Positions 58,497 through 64,000 of a stretch of 64,000 nucleotides of DNA are shown here, piece by piece (positions within the stretch are counted from its first letter, which is position 1; each line of letters opens with the position of its first letter). Under the pieces are notes generated by a model. That model ran no database searches and had not been told where the DNA came from. It worked only from the letters and a program-made list of their open reading frames with translations. The position numbers and the translations under genes are program-made. The stretch is from DASSFG01 sp035550375 (GTDB lineage: Bacteria > Planctomycetota > Planctomycetia > Pirellulales > JAICIG01): contig DASZPH010000048.1 of assembly GCA_035550375.1 (NCBI GenBank), positions 167,956-231,955 of the forward strand, read 5' to 3'.

Positions 58497-61400
58497 ATGA
58501 GGATCTCGTCTCGTTCTTGGGCTTCGTTGTTCGGCACCGGTTCACGTAGATCGCGAAGAAGGCACGCGGCCATCTGCCGCAAGCTTGGAGGTCAGGAGCT
58601 TGAAGATCGCCAGATGCTAGATGCTGCCGCCGACTATGCCAACGCCGTCGCGGCAGCAGAGCAGACCTACAGTAACGCTCAGCAGGCGGCCGACCAGACT
58701 CGCCAGAGTGCGGACCAATCCGACGACAACACGCTGGCGACCGAGGAGCAGTCCGCGAATGCCACCGAAGATAGCGCCAATGCATCCGCTGACCAGTCGT
58801 TCCAGGCCACGGCCACTTCTGCCAACCAGGCGGAGCAATCGTCGGACGGCTCTGCCGATCAGACGGCCCAGACGGCGGAGACCACGGCGGATAACCAAGC
58901 GCAACAGGCGATCAGCGGCGACCAGCAGACCGATGCGAACACGGATTCCACGGTCGAAGCCAATTACAACAATACCGCGCAGAGTGCGATTCAGACCTTC
59001 CAGTCCGCCGATACCAGCGACGAAGCCGCTTACGCCGCGACGCAGGCGACGGATCAAACGGCACACGATAACGCCACGGCATCGGCCGACGCCACCTTCC
59101 AGAGCGCTACAGCCGGTGACGCAGCGACGTGCGCCGCCACGGACACCAGCCTTCAGGCCGCGTATTCCACCCAAGTCGCAGCGGCGGCGACAGCCCGTGA
59201 CAACGTGATAAACAGCGTCGGGCCAACCAACTACAACCCTGACGCCGCGGACGCCGACTCCTCTTACCTTACCGCGGTTCAGGCTGCCGACAGCACATAC
59301 AATAGTACGGTCGCCAGCCTGGCTGCTCAACGAGATGCTGCGTTTGCCTCCGACAGCACAACGTATAACTCCGCCATCCAGGCTGCCTCGAACACACTGG
59401 CGAGCGCAGATCAGGCAGCGCAGAACGCTTACAGTTCCGCCGTGCAGGCCGCCCAGAATACGGCCAACACCGCCAGCGCCGCCGCGAACGCCACGTATTC
59501 GTCGGACGTGGCAGCACACCAGGCAGCATACAATAGTGCTGCCCAGCAGGCCGACGCGCAGTACAACTCTGATGTTCAGGCCGCCGGCGCTGCGCAGACG
59601 ACCGCTCAGCAAGCCGCCGATGCTGCCTACAATGCCAGCGCCCAACCAGCCGTCGCCGCCTACAATGCCTTCGCCCAGTCGCGGACGGCGCAATACAACT
59701 CCGACACGGCAGCCCGCGGGCAACAATTTGCGAGCGACATGCAGGCGGCGCAGGACGCCTACAACACGACCGTGGCCCCGTTCAACACGACGCTGCAAAA
59801 CTCCATCAATAGCGCGACAGCCGCCTATAACTCCGCCGTCGCAGGTTTCAAGCAGACCCAAAACAGCGACGATGCGACCGCTCAGCAGGCATACAACACC
59901 ACGATGGCCGGCGCGTCGACCACACTGCAAGGCGCATTTAGCGCTTACAACCAGACCATGAATCAGATAATGCAACAGGCGATGCAGAATCACACGTCGC
60001 CCGACCAGTCGGCCATCGCCGCCGCCCAGGCAGCTTTGCAGGCGGCGCAGCATGCTTATGCCAACACGGAGGCCGGTGCGGAGGCTACTTTGACAGCCGC
60101 GATGGGCACCGATGCCGAGACGTACGCGAAAGCGGAAGAAGGCGCCTACGTCACCGAGCAGGATGCCATTGCGGCAGCAGAAGCGACCTACACAGAAGCC
60201 GTCGCGCCGGCGGCAAAGACCCTGGCCGACAAACAGGCCGACCTCTCCGCCGCCTTCGAGGCGGATCTGGCGCAGATGGCTGCCAGTTACGATGACGACA
60301 TGGCCGCTCAACAGGGACAGCTTGACCAGGCGCTCGCTGGTTTCGAGCAGACACGCGAGCACGCCTATGATGCGGCTGGCGAGGTCTACACGGACGCGGT
60401 AGCTGCTGCCTGGCAGACCAATGTCGATTCGCTTGCGACGGCCAAACAGACGCAGGATGATGCCGACGCCGCCTCGACCTTAACGCTCAACAATGCCATC
60501 GCGGCGATCGACGAGGCAGGCTACAACGCAGTTGCCTCCGCTGCTACCGCGCTGGTGGCGGCCGAGGGATCAGCGAATACTGCCGACGAAAACGCCGCCG
60601 CCGCCGCGCTCGGCGCGCAAGACATCGCGGACGGACAGGCTGAAGCCTCCTATGCCAGCGGCGAAGTGAGCGCCTACGTTCAATGGGTCGCAACAGCCGC
60701 AGCAGCGGAAGCGGCTGCTGCCATCAATGATGCTGGCGGCGACCCGAACGTGGCAGCGGTTGCCCAGGCGTGGGCGAGCTTCTATAACGCGGAGGCCGGT
60801 GCTTGGGCGTCGCTTGCGAACGGGGAGATACAGGCTGGCCAAACCGAACTGTCGTCTGACGTGAGCGCGATGCAGGCGGACGTCGCCGCGGATGCTTCGG
60901 CCGACGAATCGCTCGGCAATCAACTTGCGGCGGCCGGCCAAGCGCTCGTGGCGAGCAATGCTGCTGCGAAGACGGCGGCTGACGCCACGATCGACCAGGC
61001 CGCCGAAACCACGGCTATCGCGGAAGTCGCATCCGCGGTGGCCGACGTTCAAGCGCAAGCCACGGCCGTCGTCAAGGCGGCTGATCAAGAGGCGGCGGCC
61101 GTGCATAAGCAGTTGGATGCCTACACGGACGCCGGAATGACGTGGTTCAGCACGGTCGTACCGGCCGCCGTAAAAGACATCCAGGCACAGGATGCTGCCG
61201 CCGCCCAGGACGTTAAGACGGAATGGTCCGACATTGCGGCGACCGTTCATGGTCTCAGCGCCGATGCGGTCGCGGAGGTGGACACGCTTTGTGGTGCTGC
61301 GCAGACAGAGGACCATTCGGTCGCCCTAGCCCACAAGGCGTATGTCATTGCAACTGTTCAGAATCAGGAAGCAAGTGCCAACGCTGCCGCCTCGCAGCAC

Positions 61401-62258
61401 GTAACCGAGGTTGCGGCGGAGCCGGACAGCAATTTCAGCGGCGTCATGCCCGGCAGCTTCGACGGCGGCAGTTGGTGGGATTGGTTTGTTGACGTGGGTT
61501 CCGCGTTCGGCGCCGGTTTGGGACAAGGGGTGGTGAACATCTTGAACGGTGCCCAGGATTCGGTCATCGGACTCATCAACCTCGGCATCTGGCTCTCGCC
61601 GGGCGGCCAGATCGCCTCGGCCCTCGGCCACCCAATCAGCATTCCCTCGCCGGATTGGAGCAACGGTCTCGTCGTGCAAGAATCGGATGGTGTCCACGGG
61701 TGGAGCAAGCTGATCGGCGGCGAGGCGTTGATCGTGCTCATCACGGCCGGGGCCGGTGCAGCCAGGCCGGTCGGTACTGGCTCCGCGGCGGCGGATAGCG
61801 CTGGCTGGCTTCGTGCGATGAAGCTGCCGAACTTTGATCCAAACCTTACGGGCGGCACGATGCGTGCATATACTACGATGACCGGCGAAGTCTTCGTCGA
61901 CCCGACGTTGACGACTGCGCAGCGCGCCATCGCCTTGCGTCATGAAAGCGTCCACGTTTTCTTCACGCCGAAGAGTGGCCCCTTCGTTTACGCCCGCCAG
62001 TTCATGAACAACGCCGCGAATAAATTCAGCGCGTTTTTCCAAGGAACGGAGGAAATCATCGCCCAGACCTATACCACGGGAAGTCTGCGACAAGGGCTCG
62101 CCCATGCCTTCAGTGGTGCCTACTCAACTCCGCTTTATACCGTTACGCCCCTAACGTATTCGCTTGAGGCGGCCGGCATCGGCGCGATGATATACGGGTT
62201 CTACGAGAGCCTTAAGCCTACCGCACAGGAAATCGGAGATGCCATTGGAGGCGGCTAG
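58497..62258 (+). CDS. Giant Ala-rich surface protein with C-terminal HExxH toxin-like domain
   Basis: A 1253-residue protein. The N-terminus is basic and holds the planctomycete surface-protein motif LGGQELEDRQML (30-41). Residues 45-975 are a low-complexity, mostly helical stalk rich in Ala, Gln, Asp, Asn, Thr and Ser with many AAYNSAVQAA-like units. Residues 980-1100 hold a Gly-rich, partly hydrophobic segment. The C-terminus has LRHESVHVFFTP, a zinc-binding HExxH (His1149, Glu1150, His1153), followed by TEEIIAQTY with Glu1185/1186 as possible third ligand. This end resembles metallopeptidase domains of polymorphic toxins. An unrelated small gene follows and may be its immunity protein. 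Confidence 0.75.
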   Translation: MRISSRSWASLFGTGSRRSRRRHAAICRKLGGQELEDRQMLDAAADYANAVAAAEQTYSNAQQAADQTRQSADQSDDNTLATEEQSANATEDSANASADQSFQATATSANQAEQSSDGSADQTAQTAETTADNQAQQAISGDQQTDANTDSTVEANYNNTAQSAIQTFQSADTSDEAAYAATQATDQTAHDNATASADATFQSATAGDAATCAATDTSLQAAYSTQVAAAATARDNVINSVGPTNYNPDAADADSSYLTAVQAADSTYNSTVASLAAQRDAAFASDSTTYNSAIQAASNTLASADQAAQNAYSSAVQAAQNTANTASAAANATYSSDVAAHQAAYNSAAQQADAQYNSDVQAAGAAQTTAQQAADAAYNASAQPAVAAYNAFAQSRTAQYNSDTAARGQQFASDMQAAQDAYNTTVAPFNTTLQNSINSATAAYNSAVAGFKQTQNSDDATAQQAYNTTMAGASTTLQGAFSAYNQTMNQIMQQAMQNHTSPDQSAIAAAQAALQAAQHAYANTEAGAEATLTAAMGTDAETYAKAEEGAYVTEQDAIAAAEATYTEAVAPAAKTLADKQADLSAAFEADLAQMAASYDDDMAAQQGQLDQALAGFEQTREHAYDAAGEVYTDAVAAAWQTNVDSLATAKQTQDDADAASTLTLNNAIAAIDEAGYNAVASAATALVAAEGSANTADENAAAAALGAQDIADGQAEASYASGEVSAYVQWVATAAAAEAAAAINDAGGDPNVAAVAQAWASFYNAEAGAWASLANGEIQAGQTELSSDVSAMQADVAADASADESLGNQLAAAGQALVASNAAAKTAADATIDQAAETTAIAEVASAVADVQAQATAVVKAADQEAAAVHKQLDAYTDAGMTWFSTVVPAAVKDIQAQDAAAAQDVKTEWSDIAATVHGLSADAVAEVDTLCGAAQTEDHSVALAHKAYVIATVQNQEASANAAASQHVTEVAAEPDSNFSGVMPGSFDGGSWWDWFVDVGSAFGAGLGQGVVNILNGAQDSVIGLINLGIWLSPGGQIASALGHPISIPSPDWSNGLVVQESDGVHGWSKLIGGEALIVLITAGAGAARPVGTGSAAADSAGWLRAMKLPNFDPNLTGGTMRAYTTMTGEVFVDPTLTTAQRAIALRHESVHVFFTPKSGPFVYARQFMNNAANKFSAFFQGTEEIIAQTYTTGSLRQGLAHAFSGAYSTPLYTVTPLTYSLEAAGIGAMIYGFYESLKPTAQEIGDAIGGG

Positions 62259-62336
62259 AGCTAGAACGTTTTGAAGAAAGGGTCGAGCGAGCCGCCGGAA
62301 GACCGTACAGCCCTTCCGGCGGCCGTGACCTCGATA

Positions 62337-62864
62337 ATGCGAATCGTACGGTTCCTGAAGCAGTTTTTCAAACCTGCCCCGAATTGGGTGCCCCCCGACT
62401 CCTACGTCAGGCGGCTTAGCGAAGGATGTACCTTCAAGGGCGCGACGCTTCCTCACGGGGATCGTTGGTGGATTTGCATCGCCTTTTCGGAAACGACCGG
62501 CGGTGAGATCGAAGCTCGTTGCGCGCCTCTGGCGGACAGCGATTGCGTAACGATACGCTCCATGCGACTTCCAGCAGACGAGAGACGGCACATGGCAGCG
62601 ATTCTCCATCAAGCGGCCCTGGGAGGTAGGTCGTTCGCGGGGGTCATGGATCACGTCAGAGACGGCTTCCCAGTCGACGTGCGGATTTCACACGGAGGCA
62701 GAATTACGAGGTTTCGCTTCAATCTGGCTGCACAGCAAAGAGAGCCTGACGCAAGGGTTGATTTGGCCAAAGCGGTCTTTGCCTTGGGAAAGATGCTGAT
62801 TGACAGGCCATCATCCTACGCGGCCTGTACCACGGACGGTCGTATAATCACAGGCGAGGCGTGA
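62337..62864 (+). CDS. Putative immunity protein of the giant surface protein
   Basis: This 175-residue soluble protein was not recognised by sequence. It has a strand/helix mixture with WWICIAFSETTGG, IEARCAPLADSDCVTIRSMRLPADERRH and a late ITRFRFNL segment. It lies 78 bases after the toxin-like gene on the same strand, the usual place of an immunity gene, and has the size of one. The function is inferred from position alone. Confidence 0.5.
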   Translation: MRIVRFLKQFFKPAPNWVPPDSYVRRLSEGCTFKGATLPHGDRWWICIAFSETTGGEIEARCAPLADSDCVTIRSMRLPADERRHMAAILHQAALGGRSFAGVMDHVRDGFPVDVRISHGGRITRFRFNLAAQQREPDARVDLAKAVFALGKMLIDRPSSYAACTTDGRIITGEA

Positions 62865-63080
62865 GATTCGATGAAATTGTTCTCAACCATGCTGGACGAA
62901 TCGCTCGGCTGAAAATCGCGGGCCGGGTGGTAGTTCCCGCTTGCCTTTCTCGCGCCCGCATGGCTCATGTGGTGTCACGCGGCCGGCTTCTCCGGGGGCT
63001 GAAACCAGCGGCTCTCATGAAGGGCCAATCGCATTATCCGATTGCCAACTCTCTTAACACACTCTCGTCCGTTTCCAGCT

Positions 63081-63389
63081 TCGCCGACCGCAGTCCTGCC
63101 TGGTGAGCGAGCGCTCCACCATTCGCAATCCTCCGCTCTGGTCACCAGGCGCGCAGCGAACCGGCTTGGCGTGAATGGAATCGTCTCCGGATCAACGATT
63201 CGCATCCGGCCAACCTAGGCTTCGATCTAGGTCGGTGCAAAATGGCGATGGGTAATCGACGCTCCAGGCACGCCCTTCGGAAGACCTCAGGGCGTGGCAC
63301 CCGCCGAGAGCAAAATATGGCTTGCTTGGAAAATCTCTTCAGGTATGCAAAGGAGCAGTCGGACAAGGTCACGAGATAGGAGGCCGAGC
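63081..63389. repeat. Dispersed repeat copy 3, upstream of a tandem-HTH gene
   Basis: The third copy of the repeat at 21374-21598 and 24224-24487, in the same orientation. It also contains the AATATGGCTTGCTTGGAAAA and TCTTCAGGTATGCAAAGG block found in copy 2. On the minus strand it encodes LVTRAEDCEW, a decayed RAYT-like tail. The 216 bases before it (62865-63080) hold nothing recognisable. Confidence 0.7.
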
Positions 63390-64000
63390 ATGGGATCGAA
63401 CGGCACGCCCGCGGGCGACGATGAACTGATTCTGGCGTTGGCGGCGGGCGCCACCGCGCGGGAGGCGGCCGAGCAAGCCGGCGTCGAGGAACGAACCGCC
63501 CACCGCCGGCTGACGGACGCCGACTTTCGGCGGGCCGTGAGCGAGGCCCGCGACCGGCTGTTCGATGCCGCTCGCGGCCGGCTCGCCAGTCTCGCCAGCA
63601 GGGCCGTGGGGACCCTGCAGCGGCTGATGGAAAGCGACAAACCGTCCGAGGCCCTGGGGGCCGCGAAAGCGGTGCTGGAGATGGGGCCGCGGTTGCGCGA
63701 GGCGACCGAAGTGGAACAGCGGATAAGCCGCTTGGAAGACGAGGACGACGAAGAGATCGACCGGATGCAAACGCCCGCGGGCGAGGAGGAACTGGTTCTG
63801 GCGTTGGCCGCCGGCGCCACCGTGCGGGAGGCGGCCGAGCAAGCCGGCGTCGAGGAACGAACCGCCCGCCGCCGGCTGGCGGACGCCGACTTTCGGCGGA
63901 CCGTGAGTCGGGTCCGTGGCCGGCTGTTCGATTCCGCTCTCGGCCGGCTGGCCGGTCTCGCCAGCAGGGCCACCGGCGTCTTGGAGCGGCTGATGGCAAG
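63390..64000 (+). CDS. Tandem helix-turn-helix protein, cut by the window end
   Basis: An ATG at 63390 with AGGAG 7 bases upstream opens a frame that has no stop before 64000, so only about 203 residues are seen. It is closely related to the protein at 24488-25285: TPAGDDELILALAAGA, a helix-turn-helix (REAAEQAGVEERTAHRRLTDADFR), RLMESDKPSEALGAAKAVLE and RLEDEDDEEID, then a second such repeat from TPAGEEELVLAL. The same upstream repeat and ribosome-binding site occur in both copies, so the whole unit has been multiplied. Function unknown; DNA binding is likely. Confidence 0.7.
   Translation, partial: MGSNGTPAGDDELILALAAGATAREAAEQAGVEERTAHRRLTDADFRRAVSEARDRLFDAARGRLASLASRAVGTLQRLMESDKPSEALGAAKAVLEMGPRLREATEVEQRISRLEDEDDEEIDRMQTPAGEEELVLALAAGATVREAAEQAGVEERTARRRLADADFRRTVSRVRGRLFDSALGRLAGLASRATGVLERLMA

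Noticed and set aside
58617..60362. Long minus-strand frame opposite the Ala-rich stalk
   Set aside because: It is a product of codon bias in the GCN-rich stalk; it reads as Gly/Arg/Val repeats with no start site or domain.
62861..63106. Plus-strand frame after the putative immunity gene (GTG start overlapping its stop)
   Set aside because: The second half runs into the dispersed repeat and the translation has no protein-like pattern; the start overlap is probably chance.

Overview
The window looks like a chromosomal segment of a planctomycete, most likely of the Pirellulales. It is GC-rich and carries several planctomycete hallmark families: two DUF1549/DUF1553 proteins, one with a planctomycete cytochrome-c-like CFKCH site; a DUF1598 protein; a very large surface protein with an N-terminal LEDRQML-type motif; and a small protein with the MDENPYRAP start typical of the group. 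No rRNA, tRNA or CRISPR array was seen.

Layout. 1-2882 (+): end of a metallo-beta-lactamase-fold hydrolase, then a nitrilase / methyltransferase / DUF1572 operon. 2913-4704 (-): MarR regulator, pirin and DoxX, with two near-identical operator-like sites. 4913-8426 (-): small proteins, a frameshifted small gene, an LpqC-like esterase, and a divergent enolase coupled to an unknown protein. 8677-11157 (-): a large redoxin/beta-propeller lipoprotein. 11383-14269 (+): a four-gene set of acyl carrier protein, MBOAT acyltransferase, a 45-residue DltX-like microprotein and an SGNH protein. This is a Dlt-like envelope acylation system in a lineage not known for teichoic acids, and it is the most interesting locus here. 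14241-20902 (-): acetoacetate-CoA ligase, a PilZ-like membrane protein, an APC permease, a TIM-barrel sugar isomerase and a tagaturonate-epimerase-family protein. 21374-25285: an accessory island in which two direct repeats flank an AT-richer Sll1717-type P-loop ATPase and a divergent membrane protein, followed by a tandem-HTH gene. 25317-25745: a miniature inverted-repeat element and short tandem repeats.

25849-51647 is mostly housekeeping and typical planctomycete content: DUF1598, PTS enzyme I, cytochrome/DUF1549 proteins, a HEAT-repeat protein, a HGSNAT-like membrane protein, an FKBP isomerase, trpE, a dimethylformamidase-like protein, gltX, TauE, a mono-haem protein, PadR, a PfkB kinase, a slipin and an archaeal-type S-adenosylmethionine synthetase. 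51743-57991 is a signalling cluster with two histidine kinases, a receiver whose phosphoacceptor position is Glu, a LuxR-type regulator and several small proteins. 58073-62864 holds REP-like hairpins, a clear promoter, a leader with a 15-codon ORF and two hairpins, a 1253-residue Ala-rich surface protein ending in an HExxH domain that resembles polymorphic toxins, and a small downstream gene that may be its immunity protein. The window closes with a third copy of the repeat and a second tandem-HTH gene, cut by the window end.

All functions are inferred from reading the sequence, with no database search. Start sites were chosen from ATG/GTG plus ribosome-binding sequence where visible.
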